Positions 1 to 10,700 of a stretch of 64,000 nt of DNA are shown in pieces (the first letter of the stretch is position 1; each line of letters begins with the position of its first letter). The position numbers and the translations under genes were made by a program. Under the pieces are notes generated by a model. The model worked only from the letters and a program-made list of their open reading frames with translations, made no database searches and was not told where the DNA came from. The stretch comes from Diplocarpon mali (lineage: Eukaryota; Ascomycota; Leotiomycetes; Helotiales; Drepanopezizaceae), in the NCBI GenBank assembly GCA_024741835.1, contig JAENRP010000002.1, positions 124,001-188,000 of the forward strand, given 5' to 3'.

Positions 1-661
1 TCAGATAATTCGAGGCTCAGAACACATGGCCTAATAAGGACTTGACTGGTTCTTTTATTCATACTCGCCAGGCTTGATAGATGTTGAGTTGAAAAGTGTG
101 CAGAGGATCAGAGATGAGACATTGCCAATAAGTCATGTATAGCAGAGTCTGAATACCCTCAACTGCCCATCATACTCGACAGATATGTGGCTACAATGGG
201 AAAACAAATATCGAAGCTCAGAAGTAGTGAGCATTGATACGAGCAAAACTGATTTATACACATGCAGGCCGTCGGATTTAGAGAAGATAGCGGAGCCTTC
301 AAGTTCACGAGTGGCACAGCTCTGATAATACTATGGCACGTATGAAGGCTTTCTCTACAAGAAACCTTAGCAGCTTGTTCTCTTCACAAGTCAAGAATCA
401 AAGTCAACAAAAGTTGCATCAGGAACCTTGAGGTGATGAAAGAGGTTGCCTAGGAACTGTCATTGGACGCCGGGGTTTCGCCTAGCAACACCATTCCTAA
501 TGAGATCTAGCTACCCCATCTTATCCTAAAGCGGAAAGGTGTCGGATCTCGCATTCAGGTCTCTCACTGTCATCACCCTTGCACGAGATACAGAGTTCCA
601 CGACTGCAAGTGGGCAACTCTTCTTCCCTACCCAACACATCACAGAATCCGTAGCCAAGCT
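1..661. other. Intergenic, upstream of SF3B6-like gene
   Basis: I see no convincing coding region here. The open frames are short and resemble no protein family I know. The last part is the 5' flank and leader of the gene starting at 662. Confidence 0.5.
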
Positions 662-1246
662 ATGAATCGAGGCGGAAAACTTGCACCTGAAGTCAATCGG
701 TATGTTTCTGCAGGCTGGGAGAGGGAGCGCGAGAGAATCTTGGTCCATGCTGACAGCTGTGCGACAGAGCTTTGTTCGTCAAGAATCTAAGGTCCGTCGC
801 AGCCCTCGAGATGCGTCTGGCATATGGAAAGAAGGCGAAAGCGAGCGCATACTGACTGGGAATAGCTACAACGTCGCAGTAGAGGAACTCTTCGACCTTT
901 TTGGCAAGTTTGGGCCTATCCGGTATGTCAAACGCGCCTTCAAACATACGATACTGATCAATAGCAGGCAAATCCGTCAGGGCATCGCCAACAATACCAA
1001 GGGCACTGCATTTGTGGTCTATGAAGACGTCATGGATGCAAAGCAGGCGTGCGACAAGCTGAACGGCTTCAACTTTCAAAATCGATATCTAGTTGGTGAG
1101 TTCATCAAAAGACCCAATCAGACGACCATCTCTAAAGAGCCATAGTATTGTACCATCAGCCAGACAAAATGGTTCGATCGAAAGAGGACCTAGAAGCGCG
1201 CAAGGAGAATTTAGAGCAGCTCAAAAAACAGCACGGCATCGAATAA
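662..1246 (+). CDS. SF3B6: SF3B6/p14-like branch-site RNA-binding protein
   Basis: Small RRM protein of the U2 snRNP SF3b complex; in the family (human p14/SF3B6, fission yeast Sab14) it sits at the branch-point adenosine and binds SF3B1. The spliced model has five exons: 662-699, 768-791, 866-922, 968-1095, 1146-1246. It gives 115 residues, the usual family length. The RNP2 motif ALFVKNL comes mostly from the 24-nt second exon. It is followed by [18 protein letters not shown], the RNP1-like stretch [10 protein letters not shown], then [20 protein letters not shown] and a charged tail ending KKQHGIE. The introns are GT-AG, 45-74 nt. Intron 1 (700-767) and intron 2 (792-865) carry CTGAC branch points. 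The start was chosen because [13 protein letters not shown] matches the family N terminus. Family match is strong; exon borders are inferred by eye. Confidence 0.93.
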
Positions 1247-2599
1247 CAACTAGACGGGCCTGCGGATCGGACAAGAAGAGTTTCACGACCTCGAAACGCG
1301 ACAACCATCCACCAAACCCCGGCCACAGGCCCGTCTACGTACATGTCTTCCTCTTCCTCCTCGACTCGCCGGAACGGCAGTGCCAGCGCCGCTGTTTCTG
1401 TTGGGCAAGGGAAAGCGAAAGGGCATCCAGATCTGACTGTTACGACTACTTCACCTTTCCTAGAGTTCATTAGGGGCTTGCTCCGTTTCAAGTAGGCGTT
1501 GGGCTGGGTATGGATTCTTCATTCACGCGAATGCTGGCTGTTCAGCGGCCGGCTCATCTGCAACATGATGTTTGCCTGGTCTCTTGCGGTGCTGTTTTTT
1601 CCCCCTCCTTCTTTCGTTTCCATGAGTTGAGGGCCAGTCGGTTTCTACGGTTGCATGATAAATATATCTCGCAAATTGACATTTTGCCCCTGTCTTCTGA
1701 CCTGGGCACGAGCTCCGCCAGCCCAACCACGCGGTTACGACTCTAGATCTCTTGAACAACGAGCGCTGAGCGGCCCCATTTGCCCGTTTGGGTCTGCGGT
1801 GGCATCATCTGCTCTTTTTCGTACTCGTCATCATCGCTCCCACTCCGAACCCATTCTGCCCACTTGTGCTTCTGCGCACATATCCACTTGCTCCGACCAT
1901 CGACTTCTTCCCGGGGACCCATTGGACTCAGGGGTTGGTTGCTACGTCTGCCGTCTAGAACCAACATAGTAACGCACTTTTCGCATCTTCTCAGTTGAAC
2001 CTGCCTGAGGCCGAAACGTATTTAGATTTCTGATACGGGGTCGCACTAGCTAGGTGTCCCCCAACTCCCCAGACTAACCTTAAACCTAATCCATCACCCA
2101 TAATTAGGAACTGGAACCTCCTGACCTGTGTTGACAGCTGCTCCGCCGCGCTACTCCTTTATATCAGCGGGCTGCACACGAAGACCTGCGATTCCGGGTG
2201 CGTAGGTGAGATCTTGGCCGGCCAAAGTCCATGTACAGCGTCGAGAGAATACTCAGAGTTGCGTTGTTGTCAAAGGTATAATTCCCGTAGAGACCCACTC
2301 CCGAATCCATTGCTCCGCTTGCAAAAATAGATGCCCGGCAGGAACATCCTTCTTCCGCTCCCACCACCTCGGCCCTCATTCATGCACCTATCCACGTGCC
2401 ATCTTCAGATTGGCTTAAACTTATCGGCTGGTTTCCCCGCACCGTCCCTCCCCCCATGCTGCCGTATCTGTCCACGAGAGGTATATCACGCCCCTCCTCT
2501 CGATCGTCAATCATCACATCCACAGGAATCAACAATTCGTAACCTCCCAACTACGCCAACGTCGAAAAGCATCACGAAAGTAGGAACGCGAGAGCAAAA
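1247..2599. other. Intergenic region
   Basis: No gene can be supported. A 50-codon ATG frame at 1343-1495 (Ser-rich start, ending FIRGLLRFK) was noticed but matches nothing I know. The rest is flank of the neighbouring genes. Confidence 0.45.
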
Positions 2600-2853
2600 A
2601 TGAAACACGATTCTTGCCCCAAGTGTGGTGCCTCGGCCGGCGGGACTAAGAGCTGTGGCTCTTGCGGCGCTGTACGTCTCTCCCTTTCCCTCCTCTCTGC
2701 ATTCCCTCAAGTTTTGTTTGCACTGCCATAGAACAGTCTTGTTTCGGAAGACGAGCTGACAAGATGATGTGCAATCAAGTCTTGCCCAAATTAAACCCGC
2801 CTGTCATGCACTGCTATCTCCAACTTCCTCGGCTTGGGCTAGCTTTCACTTGA
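2600..2853 (+). CDS. Possible tiny CxxC zinc-ribbon protein (spliced, uncertain 3' end)
   Basis: From the ATG at 2600 the first 24 codons contain two CxxC knuckles, CPKCG and CGSCG, separated by about ten residues, as in a minimal zinc ribbon. A GTACGT donor at 2672 follows GCT. Two acceptors are possible. AG at 2730-2731 gives a 35-residue protein stopping at 2767. AG at 2735-2736 reads SCFGRRADK and runs to a stop at about 2853, adding further cysteines. I do not recognise a family with certainty. The upstream leader is pyrimidine-rich, as in fungal 5' UTRs. The two CxxC motifs right after an ATG and right before a good donor are the evidence; a chance match remains possible. Confidence 0.4.
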
Positions 2854-4164
2854 CACCAAATATCAAACATACTCTCGAGGCTTGGGACGAGTGGCATGGC
2901 AGACCGGAGGACAGCAGTGCATTAGGCTTGGGCGTGACAACAACGGAATGCGGATTGCTCTTTTCCTTGCTGGTTTTCGTATCTTTGTCCGGAGGGCTGG
3001 TCTGGGTTTGGCATGCAGTAGCTGGCTTAGGAGCAGTGGTGAAGGTGGGATGGGAGGGAGATACCAGGAGTGAGGTGAGGGGGTGTGTCAGGTTTGCGTT
3101 CGGAGGGCTGGGTCGCGGTTATGTGGCATGGAACCGATGACTTTCTCCTCTCCATCCCATTCCCCCGCTCTACGACTCGTTGTTCATACTCTGTGAAGTG
3201 ACTGTCTTGCTCTCACCACGACTACAATGAGTAAGGATGCTGACAGGAGCTCGGATTGGGCGCTGGTTAGAAAGAATAGATGCTACTCCTCGACTAGACC
3301 TTGGATTGGTAATGGGCCCGCCTGCGAGATGTTGGTTGCCGAGGCAAGAAAAGGGATGCGGTCGTGACAAGTCAGGACTGTACGCCTATTTGCAAGACCA
3401 TAGAGTCCTGCTGCTGACTTGCAAAGCGCAAGGAGGGGTAAACCCGCCGGAGGGCAGCGACACAGCGTGGCCCCCTCCGCCCAGAAATCTATCGACCCAT
3501 GTGTAGGGTTATGGCTTGCTCATACTCGCATACATACATATATAAATATATATATATATATGAAGGACGGGTCGCATATATCGTATAACGATTACTTGAT
3601 CGTCTCCAAATGCTCGTACACACGTCGGATAGAGCCAGAAATAGTGGGGCCATAATTTGACACGCCCCACGTGACTAACCCAAATCATGGTTCCAAGGTG
3701 ACGCCCCTGCCAATGTGCTCCAAGTGCTGAGCCGTCTCTCACAGGCCGCAGCACTCGCACGCTGCACAGCATTTCAACGATTCTCGTGCTCGCCTCCGGG
3801 TGTACGTGAATTCGCCCCTTCTCCTCCCTTTATATTTCTTTTACTTCTTCTTCTTCTTCTCCTGCGAACCTGGACCGTTGGACGACTAGATCCACGCGCG
3901 TCACGGACACGAGAGATCCTGATTTCTGGAACCGTCATTCTAGGACCCTGGGCGCAGGAAGGCAGCTCCTCATACAGTTTCATTTACTCGGTACGACGAC
4001 GCCGACGACGGAAAGGTGGCGAAGCTTGACAAGGCGTTACATCTGCGTGCTACATCGACGGAGACCGGACAGAATACGGGAGAGACAATCAAGAGAGAGA
4101 GAGAGAGAGAGAGCAGAAGAGAGCAGAAGGACAGACCTCTTGCGCAGTACACGACAGAGCATAA
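2854..4164. other. Intergenic and promoter of the STIMATE-family gene
   Basis: No gene supported. It holds an AT dinucleotide run at about 3536-3561, a CACGTG E-box at 3668-3673, a CTT-rich run near 3840-3860 and a GA-dinucleotide tract at about 4093-4113 just upstream of the ATG at 4165. The pyrimidine- and GA-rich tracts are typical of fungal core promoters and leaders. Confidence 0.5.
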
Positions 4165-5421
4165 ATGCACCCCCCACCCGGCCTTGAGCTCTCTTCTGAG
4201 AATGCCTCCGCAACGTCAACCCTCCTCTCCGCCGCCGTAGCAACGGCTGTCGCGCTCTCTCCCACCACTACCAGCGCCTCCTCGCCCCACGACTCGCCCC
4301 CCAAGAATGGCGAGTGCGAGCTCCTAGGCCCCTTCGCCATCCTCGTGCAAGGCGCTTTGGGGCTTTGCGCCCTGCTTGCCCTGGTATTCAAACGTTGGCG
4401 CGAGCGTCCGCAGCGGCCTGTCAAGATCTGGTTCTTCGATGTCAGCAAGCAGGTTGTGGGCAGCGTGCTGGTGCACATGGCGAATCTGCTCATGAGCATG
4501 GTGAGCAGTGGCAAATTTAGCGTCAAGCTGGACCCAAGCACCGTGGCGAGTAGGATGGCGGATGAGCAGGAGAAGTACAAGCCGAATCCGTGTAGTTTCT
4601 ATCTGTTGAACCTGGCGATTGATGTAAGTCCTGCCGGCCGTCGTTTCCTTCCGTTCATACGGGAAGCTTGGACGAAGACAAGAAGAGCCACGCGATTGAT
4701 CTTGATGCTCGGGCTAATGATGTCGTGGCAGACAACTATCGGCATCCCGATCCTCATCTTCCTCCTCCGCATCCTCACCTCTCTCTTCCTCCTCACGCCC
4801 GTCGGTGTGCCGGCCGAGTCCATCGCTTCAGGCAACTACGGATCCCCCCCACGCGCCTGGTGGTGGCTCAAGCAGTCCATCATCTACTTTCTCGGGCTGC
4901 TCGGCATGAAGATCTGCGTGCTGATCATCTTCCTCGTCCTCCCTTGGATATCCCGCGTTGGAGATTGGGCGCTGCGGTGGACGGAAGGCGATGAGGCTCT
5001 GCAGGTTATCTTCGTGATGCTGATATTCCCGGTCATTATGAATGCCACCCAGTATTACATCATCGATTCGTTCATCAAGAACCAGAAACCCGCAGGCCAT
5101 GAACTGGTCCCTGGAGAAGACGGAGCTGGGGATACGAGCGAGGATTATGCGGAGGGTAGCAGCAGCGGCATGGACTCGAGTGACGATAGTGATGAAGGAG
5201 ACGAGGAGATCAAGACCAAGGTTCCAGCGGAAGTCATCAGGACAAGAGAGCGCCGGCAAGGAGGTAGTAGCATGGGCAAGCCCTTGCAGACAGGAAGTAC
5301 GGATTATGATCCGCTGTTTGACGGGGAGAGCAGTCCTACCGTCGTGGGCAGTGCGAGTACGAGCGAGAGGGATCCGCTGGCGCTCAAGGAGGCGAGTAAG
5401 GATGAGGGCGTGAGCGGGTAG
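4165..5421 (+). CDS. STIMATE/TMEM110-family membrane protein
   Basis: Multi-pass membrane protein of the STIMATE family (fungal members are annotated as vacuolar membrane proteins; the animal member is an ER protein acting on STIM1 at ER-plasma-membrane contacts). Exons are 4165-4623 and 4732-5421, giving 382 residues. The 108-nt intron (GTAAGT donor, CTAAT branch, GGCAG acceptor) is a multiple of three without stop codons, so the unspliced frame is also open. Removing it restores the family junction NLAID-TTIGIPI. Visible features: an N-terminal Ser/Thr/Pro-rich head, a first membrane segment at about 53-72, the conserved KIWFFDVSKQ, several further hydrophobic segments, then QYYIIDSFIKNQ and a long acidic, Ser-rich cytosolic tail. 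Fungal function is not established. Confidence 0.85.
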   Translation: MHPPPGLELSSENASATSTLLSAAVATAVALSPTTTSASSPHDSPPKNGECELLGPFAILVQGALGLCALLALVFKRWRERPQRPVKIWFFDVSKQVVGSVLVHMANLLMSMVSSGKFSVKLDPSTVASRMADEQEKYKPNPCSFYLLNLAIDVSPAGRRFLPFIREAWTKTRRATRLILMLGLMMSWQTTIGIPILIFLLRILTSLFLLTPVGVPAESIASGNYGSPPRAWWWLKQSIIYFLGLLGMKICVLIIFLVLPWISRVGDWALRWTEGDEALQVIFVMLIFPVIMNATQYYIIDSFIKNQKPAGHELVPGEDGAGDTSEDYAEGSSSGMDSSDDSDEGDEEIKTKVPAEVIRTRERRQGGSSMGKPLQTGSTDYDPLFDGESSPTVVGSASTSERDPLALKEASKDEGVSG

Positions 5422-6376
5422 GCTGGGTATCCACTACACCGCAAGTGTCGCGACGCACAGGGGGAGAGGCGTGAGGCGAGGGATGTGTACAGGTCTCGGG
5501 TGCTCACCAACACGAGATGAGTCTGCTCTGTTTCCCAACTGCCGACCGGCGGGATTAGTTTGTACTGTGTATATAAGGCCGGGCGTTGGGGTAGCTGCAT
5601 CGTGGCATAGCGTGAATTTCTTTTGTTTCTTTTGATTATGGGATCGTCCCCGCCGAACGCTTGATTTTGAGAGGAGAGTTGAATGATACCTTTTACCACC
5701 TCTTAACATGCTTCTCTGGTCATAGTTTTTGCCTCGCTGAGAGCACACCTGGATACAGCCTCTCCCCTGGGCCAGTATAAGCTTCCGTCCACAGCCATAT
5801 CCGATGAAGCCCTACCCTGGAGTTACAAGCAGTGATGATGGGCATGTTGATGGAAAGTCACCACATGTTGGAGAATGACTAACGGGACAATCCATGATGG
5901 GCTGGTATTCTGGTGCGGGAAGAATCCGGTACGGGCAATCGAGGTCCTCTATATCAAACTCGACCCCTAATCGACATTTGCCATGCAAATGTCGACTCCT
6001 CCCGGCCAACTACTAATGCAAAATCCCCAGGGAAGTTGTACTTTGCCAGTCTCAACAGCTTAGAATCTGGCTCGAATACTTTTGATCCGGCTTAAACCTC
6101 GGGCAAGTCTCATTAGCTTCTCGGGACGTGACTCTCATTTTGGCGGTTGGGTAATCCGCTGTCACTCTGCCACCTGTTTGACACTGGAGCTGATGATTTT
6201 CTCAGACTCTGGAGCGCCAGGTCCTGGACTGGAGAAGGGGAGAGATTTCGAGGGGCTCAGGGTTTATTGGTATGGCGATGTGCTCTCGTCCCGTTCCTTC
6301 GCTGGGGCGTTTCATGCCCCTCCAGACGTGGTCCTTTCTATTCGTGAGAGCAGGATGATTGTGGACTTGCACCTAT

Positions 6377-6434
6377 ACTTACACTTACACTTACACTTAC
6401 ACTTACACTTACACTTACACTTACACTTACACTT
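6377..6434. repeat. TTACAC hexamer microsatellite
   Basis: About 9.7 uninterrupted copies of a 6-bp unit (ACTTAC phase). The unit differs from the TTAGGG telomere repeat of filamentous fungi, so it is an interstitial microsatellite and not a telomere relic. Confidence 0.95.
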
Positions 6435-7389
6435 GGATAAGATCTTGAAAGTCCATGGCTCCCCCACCCGGGGAAACGGAGTCCTTTTTGCCGCCTACGA
6501 GTACCCTCCCGCAGCGAGTTCATCCTCTGGCGGAGAACCCCATGGACCTTTTGCTGGTTTCGAGTCGCCTCATGTTTCTCTGCGCCCTATTCTTTGACTT
6601 TCCCTTTCGTCCTCGTGGCAGACCGTTCGGCAGAGAAGAGAGATGGAGCTGTTGCACTCACCTCCGCACAACCCGTGTCGCCGGTCATAGCGTACGCCCC
6701 GCGTTGACCTGGAGGGAACTTCAACATCATGTGCGTCGGCCTCCAGAGAGATCTGGGTTTTCCCGACAAAGACTATCCCCATCACGCTGGATTGTCGAGA
6801 TACCACGCCACCGCTTCGGACTTGGGGGTTCCAAGACGGGTTGCCGCGCCATTCTCGCCAGATTCTCTGTGGGTGCTGCTGTCTCTGCACTTTCTGTGAT
6901 ATAGCTGGGGTCTCCGTGCCGACTGAAATCTACTCGGACTCAATTGAAGGACTTGCTCGCTTGCGTACCGGAGCTTAACCGGGTGGGGAGTCTACGGTCA
7001 GGCATACCTGTCGCCCTCACTGCGGAACGTGATGTTGATCCGCGAACTTCCATTTACTCTGGGGGGAGGAGATGTTGTGTTTTCTCATATCCTGTAGTGA
7101 CTGCAAGTGCATTACGCATGTGGGCTGACTCTGCGCATAGGAGATATTCACGGGGTACGGCGGCATTCCCCCCCTCGACGCGAAGCGAGCGAGTTATATG
7201 GTTCTCGCAAAAAGGACTGAGAAGTCAGGATCAGGGGGGCGGCATTTGCCTGTTTGCATTCTCATTCATCTCAGACACGATTACGAGGCAACGCGAAATC
7301 CATCTTCCTTGCGAGCCCCGAGTACCATGGATACTCTCCGGTCCGAAAGGAAGAGAGCCCCTAACTGCAAGTCACAAGCGGGGCTTCGA

Positions 7390-7720
7390 GAAGAAGAAGA
7401 AGAAGATAATGATATGATGATGACGAGAGAGAAGGAAAAGAAAGAAAACGTTAAAATACTGCTAGGAGAAGAAGAAGATGATGATGACGAGAGATAAAGG
7501 AAAGAAAGAAAAGAAAGAAAAGAAAGAAAAGAAAGAAAAGAAAGAAAAGAAAGAAAAGAAAGAAAAGAAAGAAAAGAAAGAAAAGAAAGAAAAGAAAGAA
7601 AAGAAAGAAAAGAAAGAAAAGAAAGAAAAGAAAGAAAAGAAAGAAAAGAAAGAAAAGAAAGAAAAGAAAGAAAAGAAAGAATAGAAAGAATAGAAAGAAT
7701 ACGTTGAAATACTGCTAGCC
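7390..7720. repeat. Imperfect tandem duplication containing an expanded minisatellite
   Basis: Two copies of the same layout lie head to tail: a GAAGAAGAAGA tract, then ATGATGATGACGAGAGA, then AAGGAAA(A)GAAAG, then ACGTTRAAATACTGCTAG. The first copy spans about 7390-7465 with one or two purine units. The second spans about 7466-7720, and its purine part has grown to roughly twenty 9-bp units. The two closing 18-mers (around 7448 and 7701) differ at one base. Confidence 0.85.
7500..7690. repeat. 9-bp purine minisatellite (AAAGAAAAG)n
   Basis: About 20 near-perfect copies of AAAGAAAAG fill 7501-7680, followed by two AATAGAAAG variants. The unit is all purine on the plus strand, so it can form triplex DNA. 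The long KKEKKE or SFLSFL frames across it are translation artefacts of the repeat. Confidence 0.95.
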
Positions 7721-10700
7721 GAATTTCCCTGGCGGCAAACTGCCAAGTCAATGAGATGTCTGAAGCTTCCTATCTAATCTCGTCAGCTGACAAGCATGTT
7801 CTCAGAGGGCCATCGTATCTTGGAAGATGGCATACACCCTAGCTGAGCACATCTTCTCAACATATCCATCCTGACTTCATGGCGCTGCAGAGCCGCCTTC
7901 TCCGTGCTTTCAATTTTCAGGAGATATGGTCACGTATATCTGATTATCGAGTTTAGCACAGAGCCCATGGCCCTCCATAATCCCACGCAACAGGGGTGTG
8001 GACAATCCCTACTGCTGCGATGTGTCTGTTCTCTCTCCCTTTCGCTTTTGCATATACTTTACATCATAGGGAGATGTGTCGCGGAGACTTGGAGGTTGTC
8101 ACCGGTCTTGGGGGAGGAAACAACACGCGAGAGAGACGAGGACTCGGTGGAGGAAAAGGTGCGAGAGGCTTCATTTCGAGGTTCGTGGTGCATCCTGGGA
8201 GACAGAGCTTGAGCTCGTCTGGTGTTGATCGTTTGTGCGTGATCATGCCCTTGTCGAGCCGAACGATTTCTGATCCGTGGCTACTCGTCAAACGAGACGT
8301 CTTGTTAGCCAAGCGACCTGACCTTCAGAGCACCAACAGATGCCCCCCGACCAAGGTGGCCTGAATTCTTCCCGACTTGTTGGATGGGATCTCAAACAAG
8401 ACGTAGGTCACGACTTGAGACGTCAGGAAACCACTGGCCCCTCCGAGGTTGGTGCCATCACTTACAGAACACGGCTGCAGGTTGCACGGGGAGCCTCCTA
8501 CTCGCGATCCATTGCTGGGAGTCGCTCACACAATGCTGTATTGTACTGCGTGCCCTTCAGTCCCAAGGAGGCTTCGAGAGCGAAGAGCTTTGCATTTCCG
8601 AGGTTGGTACGGCTGCAATGCTCATCAGCCACGAATGTCGACGCGGTTAGCTGAGACCTACTCCCGAAACGACACGAGATAGAGCAGAGAGAGAAACGGA
8701 ACGAGATGCCAGTCGAGCTTCCTCAGCAGCGTCCTGGTCTGCGGGGCGTCCAAGGGGGAAACATCCCCGACTCGACTCAGGTCGGCTTGCTCGTCGAGAT
8801 TGTTGGTCACAGCCGGCTGCGAGGCATCGTCGTCAGCGAGGCATCGTCGTCAGCGAGGGCCTCCGCGGTGTCGGATGCCATCATTCTCAGATGGCCCACG
8901 TCGTTCCTCGGAGGGCAAGGAGAGAGCGAGAGCCATGGGAGTCCAGGTATTGCGCTTCTCCGCGAGCTGGGGGATCACCTCCTCGTCTTATACTCGACAA
9001 CGACCCCAATTGGAGACGCGGAGAGATTTTCGCATGCTGCTCCTTCGGAGGACTGCTGTGGCCCGGCGAATTCCAGCACCTGCACTTGGCCAAACCCAAA
9101 CCTAGGAGTGAGGAATGCTCGCCCACGATGGCACGGCGGGTGAGTATAAAACCCTCTCGACGAGGCACCCGTGGACAGCACTATAGAATCCTTCCAGTTG
9201 TCGGTGAAACCAGCCATAACAGAGGCCGAATGTCCTTCGACAGCAGCTCTTGATCTCCCGGTTTTCCACCTTGCTGTGCTTGGTTTGCAGGGGAAAACGT
9301 TTAACCTCAAAGACAAAGATGCTTCATCGCTGTCCGGTGAGAATGTCAAGTCCCGACGCGCAGGTTGTTTCTTCCAAGATACCAATGGCGGCATATAGTA
9401 ACCCCTAACCCAACGATCTTCAACCTCAAGGTAGTTTGCTCGCAGCAGTCCTTACGTGACTGGCGATACGTACCAGATCTCACCGTTCACTGGACACGCT
9501 GCCGATGCTTGGCCATCACGGCCTTGCATTCCGAATCGGCCGACTCCGTCTGGACCAGAGGTTGGCAGCGCCGAGTCAACATCTCCGTTTGGGATAGACA
9601 AAAAGACCTCCACTCGGCGACATATCGACATCGCCCTCTCAGCCAGCCGGCATTATACTCGTAGCAGCAAATCCTCGGAGACGCAAGCAAGGCCCTGGGA
9701 CTGGGCATGGCTGCCCAACGCAGGTCTGGGATGTATGTGCGGAAGACATTGGACATTGGTCCTCCGCATACCTCGTCGCCGGCCAAACAAACACTTCACG
9801 AAAGCATTTTTAGCCCGGGAAACACACCAGCAACCCTCCCTGGCACACACGCTCAAGTGGTATCTGTCTGGCCTGCGACGAACCACGAAGTACGTACGTC
9901 CCTACGCCGATGGCAGGTCGCGTCAGCAACTTGCCCGTTGGTGAGGAGGCAGCCGGAAGCAAAGCCTCGTCTCGTTCAGAACGCTGCTGGGTTGTCAAGA
10001 AAGTTGCAGGACGGCGACATTTTGACTTCGTGGGCTGAGGGCAGCAGAAGGAGTAACTTCTCTTATCATGGCCCGAGCCCTCAACAAGCAAGTAGATAAT
10101 CCGACCTGCCACTTGGCGGAAAAGCTCGTGCGAAGCAAGCGGTACAGCGGTGGTATACTGTACCCGGTCAGTAAGTGTAAGAATAGTTCGCGCCCGGCTG
10201 CACTCCAACACCATATGAGCCCGCACATCTCAGTAAAACCCAGTGGAAAAACAAAGACGAGAAAGATCCTCACGCTCACTCCACCTGAGCGGCTGGCGAT
10301 TTTCCAGCCCCTTCTGATTACATCTTGTGGTTCTTGCAAGGAAGCGGGCTTGATACTCAAATCACGCTGCAATACTGCTGTGCCCCTGTTTTTTTCGCAG
10401 ACAGTGGATCGAAAGCCCCTTAAAAACTCATCATCACCTATGCATTCTAGCTAAGCAGAGAAGTAATCGAACGCTTCAAACCTCATGAAATAACAAAAGT
10501 GGGACATCCAATGGAGTTTTTTATATTTCGGAGATACTGCAGTGAATCATGCTCCTGGCAGTTTTCTCGCCATATCGCTTTGAGTATCTGTGCCTGCAAT
10601 TAATATGGGGTGCAACAAATGGGTATTTTGATCTACTGTTTGCGGGAAAAAAAGAATAAAAGAAACAAGTCTACCTCCGTACTTCGGGGCCAGATTAAAG

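Noticed and set aside
1343..1495. 50-codon Ser-rich frame downstream of SF3B6
   Set aside because: No recognised family; ends in the flank and could be chance.
7281..7751. Long minus-strand frames rich in SFLSFL and plus-strand KKEKKE
   Set aside because: They are translations of the 9-bp minisatellite, whose unit is a multiple of three and lacks stops; no gene context.
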